The translations under genes and the position numbers were made by a program. A model generated the notes under the pieces. The model saw nothing but the letters and a program-made list of their open reading frames with translations, was not told the origin of the DNA and made no database searches. A stretch of DNA of 64,000 nucleotides, taken from positions 62,001 through 126,000 of the forward strand of contig JANBPK010000855.1 in NCBI GenBank assembly GCA_027579435.1. Direction: 5' to 3'. Shown here one piece after another: positions 25,201 to 37,981 of this stretch; positions within the stretch are counted from its first letter, which is position 1; each line of letters starts with the position of its first letter. Source of the DNA: Candolleomyces eurysporus (lineage: Eukaryota; Basidiomycota; Agaricomycetes; Agaricales; Psathyrellaceae).

Positions 25201-27789
25201 GCGAAACACGATGGAATGATGGCGCCGTTCATGACTACGGCCGCCGACTATTGAGCTTTCGTTTTTCATTCTTTTATTTGTTCACAGTACGTAGGATAGA
25301 TGACATGTGCGTCTACGCAGTGGGTACATGCATAGTGACGCTACCAATTGACATCTCAGTCGACTTGTGAGGAACGTGCCAGTCGGAGTGCTTCCTATCA
25401 CCATGGATGATGTTTTTTTNCCCGCAGTAGTCATACGAAACCGATATCGCAAGCAAATTTGTGCACGTCAGCGTGTCCTGCCATCACCGTGATAGATAGA
25501 CAACCGACAACTCGAAGCTGTAGGACTTCGAATGGACCTCCCAAAATGTTAGAGAGAAAACGGTCGAACTACGGGGGTTCATACGGTTATCAACCATGTA
25601 TACAAGTTGAAGAACCTGCTGCCTGGGCAAATCAAGGTACATTGATCGGTGAGTCTTGTCCACTGATCGCTGCGGCTGCGGGATTCTGGGGAAGGGCAGT
25701 GGTTTTGTGGGTAAGAGTCTCAAGGCGAACACTGTTTCCAGCGAGTATCCGTGTCGGATCGCGACTGTACACAATTCACTCGTACACGTCCATACGCTCC
25801 ACTTATCAGGAACAACTCGCTTCACTTATCGCCGCAAGTTTGGGATTTTATGACCAGGACTGCATACCATTGTACAATCCCGAATGTATTTCGGCTCAGG
25901 CTCCAGTGTATGTGTTTGATGTTTCCAACCAGATGCTTACCCGGCCCAGCGGAATGCTCTGCCTCGTTTTCGCTTTGATGAGCCCTCAACGCACTATCAT
26001 GAGATGGAGTCGGAATCACTGGCTCAAGTCCGTGGTGAATATGCAGGTTCGCAGCGTCCCCGCGACATGCGTACTACTTATTCACACACCGCTGCACGTA
26101 TTCCATCTTGAAACGCCAGAATTGCTCAATCGGGAATGTCGGTGAGTATCGCAGTCTGTCTAATCTCATCAAATGACGATTGCTAGCATTTTCCCCAACA
26201 ACTCATAGGATACTAGGGTCATCAAGGGCTGGATCCCCTAATAGGAATTTTCCTCGGTAAGTCGAGTTGTCTTCCCAAACAATCCATGATCAGGGAGGGT
26301 CGCATCAGTGATCCAGTCGGCGAAAATGTCTAATACGAGGGTCCGCCGTTATTGATACAATCGCTCCTCGGAAAGCCGCCATGTCAAAGACTTATGTTAT
26401 ACACATTTTCTGGACATTCTACCAGCGGATCCGAGGATACAAAGGATATGAAACAATGGATTTTAAACACATTGCCACGGCCCATAGTCGATTTCTCAAT
26501 CATCACGACACGCGACTTTGGAGAGTGGATAGCTATCATAATAGGTATTTCGAAAGTATGTTTGCATGTGGGTATCCATATCCTGGAACTTGGTTTCGGG
26601 CTTGAGACTTACCGATTCGTAGTCTGCCGGTATGCTTGCATCATCGCGACATGATCGCGCCCTCCCTTCCGAGTCAGCGCTTAGCTCATCGAATGCCATA
26701 TTTCAAAGAGAGTCTACGTACTACTCTGCGGTGGATCACGAGGCCGCTCACTGAGGCTCGGCCGAGTTCATTGTCATCAGCGCTAATAAAGCGGCGAAAA
26801 GGAATGTGTGAATTCCCGCTATCAGCCAGCCTTGCAAGGTGTCGGCTATTGGTGGAGTATCACGCAGCAGGATCTAGTATCTTCAGCTCCAATTTGGCTC
26901 TACAGCAAAGTTTGCACGGTCAATGACCGCTATCAAAACATATCCCCCAAACATGCTATGCAGTAGACGGATAGCAGAGGTCGGAGATGAAGTTGGTATG
27001 GATCAGTTGCTAGCGGCGCATTTGCGAAGAATTTGGGCCTCTGAAAAGCTATTGAAAGTAGCGCTGGCGGTTCATGAGGAGTTCAGACTGCCAGTGTCAA
27101 GCACAGGCCTGAGATTTTGGGAATGGCTTAATATAGATGCCGCAAACTTTCGGCTACCCGCTTTAGGAAATTTTTGGGCCAATCTCGATTTCAGTTTGGT
27201 ACCAAAACTCGCTAATTGGGCGTTTCATTTCTGTTCACCGCCTCTCCAATCGAGGTTAGCTCTCTTTGCTCAATTCGCCAAGATGCCAGGTCTTGAACTA
27301 ATAGTTAATCTTGTAGCTTCACCTTCGGTTCCTGTCAATGCAGCGTGCCACTATGACACAACTCTCTATCGGCAGACTAGCTAAGCAACCAGCGGGGAAG
27401 GACCGTTCCCATCTCATGGGTTCCTCATGTTCTGGGAAACCTACCAAAACCTTCAACAACATCCATTTCAGCCCCGATGTAAACTCCACACAAGGTGAGT
27501 ATAAAGTGCGCGGAGACAATTGCTAATGGTAGGTCGGAGATGTGCGTAAGCACCATTGGCACGCGAAAGTCGATCTCAACAATCGCCAATCTCGACAGAA
27601 CCCCAAAACAGTCGGAATTGATCCCGATCTGCCTGTACCTAGCTGTGAGAAAAGGTTCTCTCTTGCGTCAACCCCGTTTATACCTCCCACTCTTGAAATA
27701 TTATAATAAGTGGGTTGCCGACACGGACTACGCCTTGATTCAACTTATCCCCTCCTCCAAATCCATCCCCCGCATCCTCTCTCGACATA
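22297..27789. other. Gene-poor region with two unexplained long open frames
   Basis: I find no recognisable gene in this 5.5 kb. Two plus-strand frames stand out by length: 25459-26145 (228 codons) and 26923-27384 (153 codons, with VGMDQLLAAHLRRIWASE and RFWEWLNIDAANFRLP). Neither shows a domain or convincing splice partners. A short GGC-rich run (cggcggcggcggcgcc) lies near 24513. The Ns at 24567 and 25420 show sequence uncertainty. Decayed genes or an old transposon are possible, but I cannot show it. Confidence 0.5.
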
Positions 27790-29316
27790 ATGAATCAACC
27801 ACCCCAGTGCCGCGAGCGACGCTCATGGACCGCGAAAGAAGACCAACTTCTACGTGAGGCAGTCACCAAAGGTAGGCCTGGTCCTCCGCCACTAAGCCTC
27901 GTCGTATTGACTTCGGATCGACTGGCGCAGAGGATCCCAACAATCCCAACCCATCCAAGTGGCATGCTATTGCCAAACATGTTCCTAACAGAACCAACAA
28001 GGACTGCCGCAAACGATGGTTTGCCAAGATGGCGTCTGACGTTGTCAAGGGTGGGTGGTCACCAGAAGAGGACGAACGTCTCGTCAAGGGAATCGAGCGC
28101 TACGGCACAAGGTGAGATCCTTACAGCTTCCTCGGATGTCTCAAACTGACTCTTGAACGCTCACCCCTCACAGGTGGTCGTTGGTCGCGTCTGTTGTACA
28201 AACGCGCAACAGCGATCGTAAGCTTTCCTCGGGCACCCACATAGCTTCGTTGAGCCTTATCTTTTGTTTACAGAGTGTGCCAAGCGCTGGACCGACACCT
28301 TGAATCCTGCTATTGATAGGACCACCTGGACTCCCGAAGGTGTACGTCCTGTGTTCTCGGCCTAACCCCATCTGTACTCGTGCTGACCTGCATCCAGGAC
28401 GACCTTCTGCTCAGAGCTGTGGAGGAACACGGCAAAGTCTGGACCAAGATCGTGAAGACATACTTCCCAGGTCGTACTGGCCTCTCAGCGAAGAACAGGT
28501 AAGGTCACTCCCTTCTGGTCTTTGAAGGCTTAAGGCTTACGATCAATTCGTCCATTAGGTACAACAGTATTACTCGCTTCAATCCTGACTCGAGGAACGC
28601 CCGGACTAGGCGACGGTCCGACGACGGTGGCTACTTTTCGAGTCGCAAGACTGAGAGTGTCTCATCTTCGTCCAGCGCTTCCCCGACAACCCCTTCCATG
28701 ACATTGCCTATTCTTTCCTCACCATCAATGCCTCTCATGCTCTCGCCTGGTGGCCACTCCCCGTATGACATGGGATGGCAGTCACCTCCTTCCATCCTCA
28801 ACGACGAGCTCGCGTCTCTACCAGGCTATGATGGCGGCATGCACACGTTCTCGTCATCCTCGTGTTCTTCCAGTGAATCATCGTACCATTCGGTGGACAT
28901 CAACATGAACCAGACCCTGACGACACTCACGGACTTGGGACACTCCATTCTCTACGCGGAACATTCTCAAGGAAGCCAGTTTATCAAAACGCAGTCGTCC
29001 CCCAATCCTGCCCACGGCTACTCAGCAGCGCATTCGGACGCGCTTTCCCCAACGTATTCCCACTACAATAACTCCTTCGGCAGCAGCACAGCCGACATGA
29101 CCAATCAGTTCACGGCAATGGAGGCTCTATCCAACATGCCCACCCCCGTCGATTCTCTGATTGGCCCTTGGGAATCGTCACATCTCTCACCGGTTGACCC
29201 GGCGAAACACCGTCCCTTCAAAAGCCAGCAGGGTTCTGAGTTCCCGGTATGTCTTTCCGCTCTTCTTACGTTCGGGACGGATTCGCTGACCGCTGTCTCA
29301 GAACTTTCTTTTCTGA
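27790..29316 (+). CDS. Myb-type transcription factor with three Myb repeats
   Basis: This is a DNA-binding regulator, presumably nuclear. Seven exons (27790-27871, 27931-28111, 28174-28218, 28274-28341, 28398-28498, 28559-29246, 29302-29316) code about 392 residues. Repeat 1 is RRSWTAKEDQLLREAV..WHAIAKHVPNRTNKDCRKRW, repeat 2 is GGWSPEEDERLVKGI..WSLVASVVQTRNSDQCAKRW, and repeat 3 is TTWTPEGDDLLLRAVEEHG..WTKIVKTYFPGRTGLSAKNRY. The spaced tryptophans are conserved in all three. The rest is Ser/Thr/Pro-rich, as in activation regions, with no second domain. The donor at 29247 (GTATGT) leads to a short last exon ending FPNFLF; reading through it would instead add about 60 residues and stop at 29435. 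Orthologous fungal factors control development or metabolism; its targets are unknown. Confidence 0.88.
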
Positions 29317-32300
29317 CCAGTAATCTGGCTACCTCATGCGGGTCATATCATTATTCTCCCTTGGTATATATAGAATCCCATGGAAGGGAGGCCTGGTTTC
29401 CATACAGCATCTCGTCATCAACAATATGTAAATGATTCGAAACTGCGCTCGCTCACTTAGATTGTATTTGTATGGAGTTGTACCATTTTCCTCATGCTTG
29501 TCCCCTTTGCATCCTTACGACCTACCGCACTGTATTCCACTCATCATCCTATCCGGCATTCTATCTTTTTGTCTATGTCTTTGCAATATACTGATTTCAC
29601 CTCGTTTCTTTCGCGTGTATCGTGTAAGCGCTGAGATCGCAAATACCGCCGACACCATTCCCTTTGTTCATGGAAGAAGTGCAGACGGCCAAGCAGAAGA
29701 CGCGTGTTCCATAGATGACTGCCACTTTGCCCGGACCGGAACTCATCAAGCCGTCTACCTCCGTTGGCATGGTAAGTTATAAACCCACGACTTCTTTGCA
29801 TCGCCCCCAGCCGGGGACCAGCGCCGTGAGGGTGAAGTAATACCAGGCGGTAGCGGGCGCATGACATTGGCATTACGATTATTTTGGGTCTTCTGGGGGA
29901 CTAGACTCCGACACACGCCTTTAGGAAACATCCCCATCCGCGAGCTGAAACACCCATCATCCAGAGATTGACAAGGCAAGACGCAAGAAGGGAATCCGAA
30001 TTCAAGCACAGACAAGGGATCACGGTCGCGGTAGCATAAGGACTTGCCGTAGGCTTTGTCCGACACTTCGCAATAGCACATTCATCGGATCGCCGGGTTT
30101 CTCTCAGCGCCTGAACGTTCCGGTTCTCATGGAGGAAGTCTGCTCGATTCAGAAAACCGTATCTTGAACCTTGCAATAAGCAAATCTGCTCATTTTGCAC
30201 GAGCTTCTCGAAGATAAGGCTGGCATGGGTCCTAATGACAATCTTCGAACAGATTGAACTTCCACTTCTACCTCCAACCAATGTACAGCGGCAGGCCCCT
30301 CATCGATTTTCTTATTGGAAGGGCTGCTATTCGCTCCTATCGTACCATAATGTCTTACGACAAGATATGATTCAGATACCGCGACTCATCGCTCTGTCTT
30401 AGCTGTTCCTACTTGCAATACCTGCACTAAACCGCGGATTTATAGGACCATCCGCGTTGCACGGGAACTGATAAGATGGCATCGTGTGCAGTAGAGAGCG
30501 CCCATCATATGCCGCCAACCATCCACTGGATCCACAGCATCGGACACGGAAAGGTTGCCAGCAGAAAGAGGGTATGGATCTCAAAACCCACTTCGAGGAC
30601 TTGGAAATGGACATTCAGGATAGGCGCTTTCCTCTCCTGCCTTTTGTGGATGCGAGGGCAACATCCAAAACGCCACCAGTTTGGTTCAGGACAATCGCCT
30701 AGGAGCTTCTAAATCAGTAGTCCAGTGAAGCCGGCGGTGCGCTCATGGGCGCAATGCCAACAATAACGTAGCACCCCTGACAGACCGCAAGTCCCCGTTG
30801 GATGAGAGTCCGATAATCTGGCGCTCGACCCTCTATCAATTGTCGTTCCACACAGAGATAGGTCACTTGAATATATCTAAGCGAAAGATGAAGCACATGG
30901 AAAGACACTTGCGCAGGACAACACTGCGCGGGTTGCCTTTGAAGATCAGAAGAAGCACATCAGAATGCGAAAGGAAATCAAGGGAAGCCGTCGACATAAT
31001 AGTCAAGTGAGGCAGAGGCCCTTATTCAAGAGCACGGATAGATTAATCTGGCAAAACGTTGCCGTTATCCGTTTCGCGAGAGCAAGTCACTATAAGGAAA
31101 ACAAACAAGGGACAATAGCGTCGTCAATAACTGGAATGGTTGATTCTTGAATCGGAATGCACAACGGTCACAGGGCCTGATGTTGTACACCTAGCTAGAA
31201 GCGGAAGCTGCCACTTGTGCGGCATTAGAATTAACTCTTCATAGATATTTCTCGCGTAAACCTACGATTCGGAGCCAAGTGAACCCAGAAATTTCGACAC
31301 AAGTAATGGCTGTGATCGGACTTTAAGAAAGCTCAAGGAGACGATGGACCCATAGATGGTTGCCTCAGCAAAGGCTTTGTAAACTGCAGCTGTTCCTGCT
31401 TCGCTGTGGTGAGACCGATTCTGAGCAGTACGCAACAGGCAATCAGGAGATGTTCGCCGTATGGCCCACTGAGCCGTGTCTTCGTTTGACAGGGGGTGGT
31501 GGGTGGAAGCCCGAGGATTTTCGAGTGTATAGATACCTCATCCCGATTTCTCAGAGACACACACAGCAGGCAGCAATACGGCCGCCAGTCAATGTACCGT
31601 CGGGATGTGTTCAGACTCCAGGGTATGCCGTGTGTCCACGACTGATGCAAAACGAATGGACAGATGGGATCTGATCCATCGAGCATGGGCATGCTGCAAA
31701 CCTATTCATTTTGGTGAGTGAAGTCCCCGTAAAGCGAGAGCCAGAGATCTCAAGTTGGTCAAGAATGAGCCTGTGAAAGCGCAGTGGTGATGTGTTTCGA
31801 AACGTTGTCGTCCCTGGATAACCAAGTCGCTGATAAGGCGGAGTTTAACCGACTTTGCCGGCGGCTTTACCAACTCGTCAACTGAATCGCAATCCAGGTC
31901 CTCGGCAGTTGACCAATCACAATGCAATCACTATCATTTACTAAATGAGTGAGGTGGAGAGGTGGAAGGAGGTGAAAAATCAATCTGACTTTCAAGAGGG
32001 CGTACATACATCGATTCAGATGGAAGGTTCGATCTTGCTTATTAGCCAAAAGTGTATTAAACCCCCATTTGGGCACGTTCTGACAGTAAGGGCCTTCTGA
32101 GTAAAGTGAAATTATATACATTGACTAATAACGAGTTATACTCAACATTCTCATGGAAAAGGGTGTAGAAAGATGAGGTCCTGAGCAAGGCTCGGTGACA
32201 GATGCTTTCGGAACCGCCACCGCGCCAGCACTGTTCAAACTCCGAGGCGCCCTGAAAATCGGAGCTCGACATCATTCGGCGACGCCCGAAAACTGACGAC

Positions 32301-32714
32301 CCATTCGTGGTTGTTCCCGACTGCCACCAAGGTCCAGCTCCCACCTTCACCATTTCCGGACCTCGCTAATACATCTCAGGAGGAGCGCGATTTCCATCAC
32401 CAATGAGTTCGCCGTAGTCATAGTTCGTTGATTCTGCTATCTACCAACGTTTTCTCAGAACTGATAGTCGCAATTTACCGCTGCGGTAGGATCCGGAGCT
32501 AGGTCACCGTATCGTCAGATATTTAGCGACTTCCAGCCAAGAGTCGTGAGGATTATCATTCAGACGAAGGTCATGTCAGCGGATACCAAGGAGCATGCGC
32601 TGCCTTGTCGGAGAAATGACGGTGATCGCTGTTGATCCGGCCCTTGGAGGTCAGCATAACATAGAGGAGCCCCATTCCTCTCGTTCTTGAGCTGTTGCCC
32701 AATCTAAAGGAGCC
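29317..32714. other. Long intergenic region, nothing recognised
   Basis: No supported gene, repeat or RNA gene is seen over about 3.4 kb. Open frames are short, overlapping and without domains. It holds the 3' side of the Myb gene and the 5' side of the epimerase gene. Confidence 0.5.
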
Positions 32715-34437
32715 ATGGCAGAGTTCGAGCCCGTTCAGATTTCGACTGGATCTCTGACCCTTGAGGTATGCCACGGAGGGCAGCATTTCAATGATCAACT
32801 GACGCAATCTGGCAGGTTTTACCCTACGGTGTTACAATTCATCGATTTCTCGTCAAGACTGGGGAACAGGTGTGTACGCTGAAATAGATCAGCTCAGAGG
32901 TGTATCCATTCAAGCTCGAACAGACTCATGATGTAGTGCTCGGCCCTGAATCACCTGATGACCACAAGACGCAGAAGTACACAAATTCTATTGTGGGACG
33001 TTACGCGAACCGCATACCAGTGAAGACACATGCCTTGCAACGAGGCAAGTATACCAGCAGCTTCACCGCCCAGGCCAACGGTAAGCAAAATCACACAGGC
33101 TGTGTCTTCCTCTCGATTCATGTTTCCATTCAGAGAATCCTCGCGTTTCCCTCCACGGAGGACCCGTTGGATTTGACGCCGTCGTTTGGTCCATTGCGAA
33201 GGATGATCCCTCCCTCTTCACCGAGGCAGAAGTATCCAAGTTGAAAGCAGCAGACCCTGCATCCTACACCATCTTCCGATACGTTTCCCCTGACGGAGAC
33301 CAAGGGTACCCAGGAAAGCTCACCGTCGAAACCTTGATAGCATTGGTCGATGCTCCTTCAACCAATGCCAGTGTCACTGCTGAGCGTCCTCTAGGCGCTG
33401 TTACGATCGTATATCGGGCTAAATTGAATGACCAAGCAACGGTAACGCCGGTCAACCTTACGCAGGTAAAACCATTCACCCGATCATCAAGAAGATTTCC
33501 CTAACTTTGCTTTATAGCACTGGGGATTCAATCTCAATGCGAGCCTTCCATCTCACGAGCTTACCATTAAAGGTCATACTTTGAACCTTCAGGTATGTGG
33601 ATCAATCTAACACAATTGTGTTCATTGTCAAACATCGCATTGGCGCAGACGGACCATTTGGTTGTTAGGGATGCTGATAGCTTGTCCACCGGCTTTGCAT
33701 CTACCGCCGGAGACGCCGTCCATACCCATGATGGGAAGCAAATTGGAGAGCACTCTCCTAAGGCTGGATACGGTAAGTGATCAAGGCTTCCTTCCACACT
33801 AAGCTGGCGCTCATTTCCGTCGTTCCATTCTCCAGATGACTATTACCTGTTGAAACAAGGTGCAGCTTCTGCTGCTCCGACTCGTATCGAATCAGCAGCC
33901 TTTAACGCTGGTTTGGACCTAATCAGCGACGTCACCAAGGCTACATACGATCGCTCAATTGCTGAACTTGCATCCAGTGCATCAGGGCTCAAGCTTTCCT
34001 TCGATAGCAATCGTTCGTACCAGTTGTTATTTTTACCTGTTTGAGAACCTGACGGTGAAGATTGATTGGTGCAGAACACGGGCTCATGGTCTACACCAAC
34101 GATCTCTCCTCCGCAAGTCGGGGCGCCCGTAAAGTCGCTCATGGAGGATCTGGTATAAGTGGTCACGGGGACGCTTACGGTCCTGGAGGTAAGTAACAGG
34201 ACTGCTGCTATATCTCCGCCGTGTTTGACGTGGTAACAATAGACGCCGTCTTCCTCGAGTTCCATCATGTAAGTTTTTCTCACTAGCGATTTGTTCTGAC
34301 TATGAGGCTTACCTCCGATTCAGCCTTTAGCTGCGTTCCTCGAGCCCAAGAACAAGGACAAAGAAGACACGCTCCTAACTTCAGACGAAATATATCACAA
34401 CTTCGTCCGATGCAGCGTTGCTCTGGTGGGAAATTGA
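32715..34437 (+). CDS. Aldose 1-epimerase (galactose mutarotase-like)
   Basis: Such enzymes interconvert alpha and beta anomers of aldoses, as in galactose metabolism. Ten exons (32715-32765, 32816-32869, 32924-33080, 33134-33465, 33518-33592, 33649-33772, 33836-34012, 34075-34188, 34243-34268, 34324-34437) sum to a multiple of three and give about 407 residues. Family marks are LPYGVTIHRFLV, HDVVLGPESPDDH, YTNSIVGRYANRI with the expected N-x-x-x-G-R-x-A-N-R pattern, SLHGGPVGFD with the first catalytic-type His, NLTQHWGFNLN with the second, and AAFLEPK near the C-terminus, which would carry the general-base Glu. The 54-nt second intron was chosen because only it joins GEQ to THDVVLG. No secretion signal is seen, so it is probably intracellular. 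No galactose-pathway gene is next to it. Confidence 0.88.
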
Positions 34438-35855
34438 AAGTGTTGTCTTGGCATGAAAGAAGAATGACGAAGTAAGTAAAGCTTTGAAGCGTCTGATCTG
34501 TATATTACGGAAGGATGCTAAACAGAAATGTTAAACCCAGACATTGTACAATACTATGCCTAACAAAAATTGATTGATCTCATTCAAAAGATGTCCTCTT
34601 CGATAGCCAACACAAGTTGCATCATGCGTAGCGGATGCTCTCTTCACATTGGCAACGAAAACCGCTGTTCCGTGCATCAGTCTTTGGTTTTGGTTGTACG
34701 CTCTCATGTTGTGAGGTAACTTTCTCAGAACGATTCGGACTAAGTAAGCCACTGGGAGAACGGCACACTCCGAGTCGGCGATGGAGCTTTGCGGCTATCC
34801 TCTTTGAATGGGTTTGTTTCACAAACTTACGATCCGCGCAATCCATTCCAGGTATGACACACCTCGCTGTCCTCGTATCTTTCGTCACAGGGTCGTGGAG
34901 CTTCCATCCCATCGCCATACTCTCACTTCAGCTGCAAAGTTCAGGACGTTGGTGGTCGTAGTCGGAGCTCCGATGTCGCGGGAACGATGTCCGAGTCGCC
35001 CTTTGCCTTGCCGTCCACGACGAACATGGAAATAGCATGCCTGTCTAGGAAGAACACGAAGCCAGAGACTGCCCATGTCACATCGACCGGCCTCTTTGTG
35101 CTGGAGCACTGATACCGTGCGGTTGTCGTTCGTTGACTGTTCCGATCGGAGGGTATACACGCAGCATATCGTACGCTCGCACCAATTTCCCGCCATATCA
35201 CCTTCACCAGATCCCGTTTCTTGAATGGATCTCAACCTTAATTCATCAACGGGCTGTCCGCCACTCTATCTTCGACTCATCGAAGTTCTGGAAAGATTCA
35301 AATGCACGATCAGGAGTGGAAAATTTGTGGGGTAGTGGCACTTCGAAAGGTGATTTTGGCGGCGTTCTGGTACGTTTGTGTGATTCATGGCCGAGGAGAT
35401 TAAACCGTATTAGTCGACACCGTGAACCTCGGTAGCGATAGAACTCTCGAGACATCAATGAAGAGATCGACGTTTCTTCCTCGAAGAGCGGATTGTTACT
35501 CTGAGGGTGTGCGGAGTGGACGTAACCACTCATTTCTTCAGCACCGGAGAAAGCGCCACCTAGGTGGAGCTTGAATGTGACCGATGTCAGAAATGGCTAA
35601 CCTAGACCATCCAACGAAGCACTGGTCTCGACTGAATAGAGATTAGGTAGAATGTCCAAGCAAGGTCGGTTGGTCCTAAAGTAGGTTATGTACGTGTGAC
35701 ACGCGATGATTACTGTATTGAAGACGCGTAAATTTGTATAGAGACGTCGGGGATAGGAATGTCCAATTTCAAGTCCGTGTTAATGTCCGTATGGTGTGTT
35801 GTTAGTGGCGGGAGTTCTGTCCGATACATGTGGCGCGGGACGAGACAGGGTGCAT
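34438..35855. other. Intergenic between convergent genes
   Basis: The region lies between the 3' ends of the epimerase (plus) and chitin deacetylase (minus) genes. No supported gene is seen; several open frames of 60-135 codons overlap on both strands without domains. Confidence 0.5.
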
Positions 35856-37093
35856 TTACTTGCCTTGGCAAGTCCAAGTTGCCTGTCATAGAATTACAAT
35901 TAGCATCGGAGAGACTGACACGAGAGTAAAGAGCACTCACGTCACGAGGAGTAGGTGGTCCAGTGACGGTGTAGGCGGGCTGACCCAAGCATTCCGCGAG
36001 AGACACAAGTCGATAGCCAGCGTCCTTCAAGACCTTGATAGCGTGAGGCAAGACGACCTGACTGTAAACACGTAATGCAATGGTTAGTTGTCGATGCATA
36101 ACTCGCTTTAATAACAAAAGGACTCACGCAGAGTGCTGATGGACCTCATGGTTGAGAGTAAGGACGTTGGAAGGCCTGCGCTTGGCAAGGTCGGTGTACA
36201 ATTGCTTAACCTCATCAGCCCCGAGAGCCCAATCTCTCGAGCTAGCGAAACGTCAACACTAAGAGCGCAGTAAAGCAGACAAGTTCCTCACTCGAAATCC
36301 CAGAGCGCAATAGTCTGACCTCTGACACGAGCAGCATCTCTCACCAGGCCATTGTGCTCGCCATATGCTGTCGGGTTTGATCGTCAATATCCACAAAAGG
36401 AACAACAATGAGCTTCTTACGGGGGCGCACAAAAGCGGGGTAGGCTCCGGTGATTTTGAAGATGGCCTCTTCAGCCAGCCACATCTCATGGTGGACTAGG
36501 AGAAAACCGAGATTAGACCATGCTTGAACGCGAACGAAGAGCGCGACTCACTTTGATCCCAGTTGAGAGTCGTCAGATTCTTGTGTGCCCAGGTATGGGA
36601 CGCGACTTGGTGACCCTTGTCATACGCGTATTTGACGCGTTTTGCCTGGTCCGGCGTGTAGATGCAGTCTCCAACTGTAATCACGAGAACTGAGTAACGG
36701 GCCACGTAGAAATCAAGAGTATGACCGCGACGTACAGTTATCACCATCTGCAGGGATCGTTCAGTGCTGTCGCAGAAAAATGAAAGAATTTTAACAACTC
36801 ACTGAAGAAGAACGTTCCGACGGCGCCAGCTGCAACCAATGCCTTGCTGATATCGTACAGGTAAACCCAAGGACCGTCATCCTGCAAAAGGTTCAGGATT
36901 CCAGAAGACAAAAAAANTCAGGAGAACTCACGAATGTCAGCGCTGCCGTGTTCGGAACTGTGCAGGATGTCACCACTTGGCCAGGAGCCCGGCGCAAGTT
37001 TTCGTTTACGTTCCGAGGGAGGTGGGGAGGGAGGGTAATGGCCGACACGGAGACGGCGAAGATGGCCAAAGCAGAGAAGATGGACTTGAACAT
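35856..37093 (-). CDS. Secreted chitin/polysaccharide deacetylase (CE4)
   Basis: This enzyme removes acetyl groups from chitin or a related polymer at the cell wall. The start at 37093 gives a signal peptide, MFKSIFSALAIFAVSVSA, followed by mature sequence. The five CE4 (NodB) motifs are all present after splicing: TFDDGPW with the catalytic Asp pair, SHTWAH for metal binding, RPPYG, DFDSRDW, and LTLNHEVHQHS. The first exons on the minus strand are 37093-36932, 36881-36803, a 12-nt exon 36747-36736, and 36674-36552; further small exons follow. The last splice phase gives ATWTCQGK and a stop at 35858-35856, the usual basidiomycete CE4 ending. Another frame runs on to 35710 but loses this ending. 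An N at 36917 lies in intron 1. Confidence 0.9.
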
Positions 37094-37981
37094 TGTATTA
37101 AGGAGTGTGGTTTTAAAAGAATGACTGGGTTCCTGTAACAGGAAAACGAGGAGGTAGGGGAGGAAAGAAACAAAAAATTACGGGTCAACGACTCCGCAGT
37201 TGGAGAGGTGTAACATCTGGGATGCTGTTTTATAGCGCGATGGCGCCCACGAGGAACTGCACCTCCATTTAGAGAGCAGGCGGAATGTTCGGTTACCTCA
37301 CCCGCCACGGTGGCTTTCCGTCTGAACTTGGTCGAAACCTTGCGCAAGGACCTTGCTTTCCCTTGTCGGGCCAGTGCCCAGTGCTCTGCTCGACCCGCAT
37401 AGGATGTTTGACTTGAGAGCTATACATGGACGCTATTAGGTTGATGAATACGCGAAGGTTGCAGGGACTCCCGTTCAAGAGCCGGCGCGAGGATCCAGGC
37501 TGTCTTGGGATTGCTTGGCATCACCCACGCAGGCTGCCAAATCCGGATATATTCCTCGATGCGGGCCTGCAACCTCGTGGAGGTCAAGGATTCATTGCTA
37601 CCACAGGCAACACGTAGCTATAGGAGCCATTGCTAGGCCCTTGAATCGATCAAATTAGAGGGCGAATGCAAGTCACTCGCACATTTTCTTTTACTTGCTA
37701 TGGACCGGAACTTCTCTTTTTTCATGGGCCTCCTCTTGTGAGGACGCTGGAAAGAGACAATTCCTCCATTCACAGCAAAGGTAAATACGCTCAATCACCA
37801 ATTGAGGTGTCAGAAAACGAGAGTACAAAATTCGAGTTCAGCAGCAAAATGGCCTACCAATGATCTGGAACTAAATGAGAGACAGGGAGCATCGGGAAAC
37901 CATGTCCATCGTGGGAAGGGACTTTCAGCAGAATTACAGATCCATGGTACAAGAGAGCAGCTGGGATCGTGGATAGTACGA
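37094..37981. other. Intergenic, 5' side of the deacetylase
   Basis: No gene is recognised. It holds the deacetylase promoter and the 3' flank of the ankyrin-MYND gene, both transcribed leftward. Confidence 0.5.

Noticed and set aside
29247..29435. Longer C-terminus of the Myb protein by reading through
   Set aside because: A GTATGT donor and a good acceptor at 29301 are present, so splicing is preferred; the read-through frame has no domain. It is kept only as an alternative.
35710..35855. Extended C-terminus of the chitin deacetylase in another frame
   Set aside because: The splice phase of the last intron gives ATWTCQGK and a stop, the conserved CE4 ending; the longer frame would need a phase shift.
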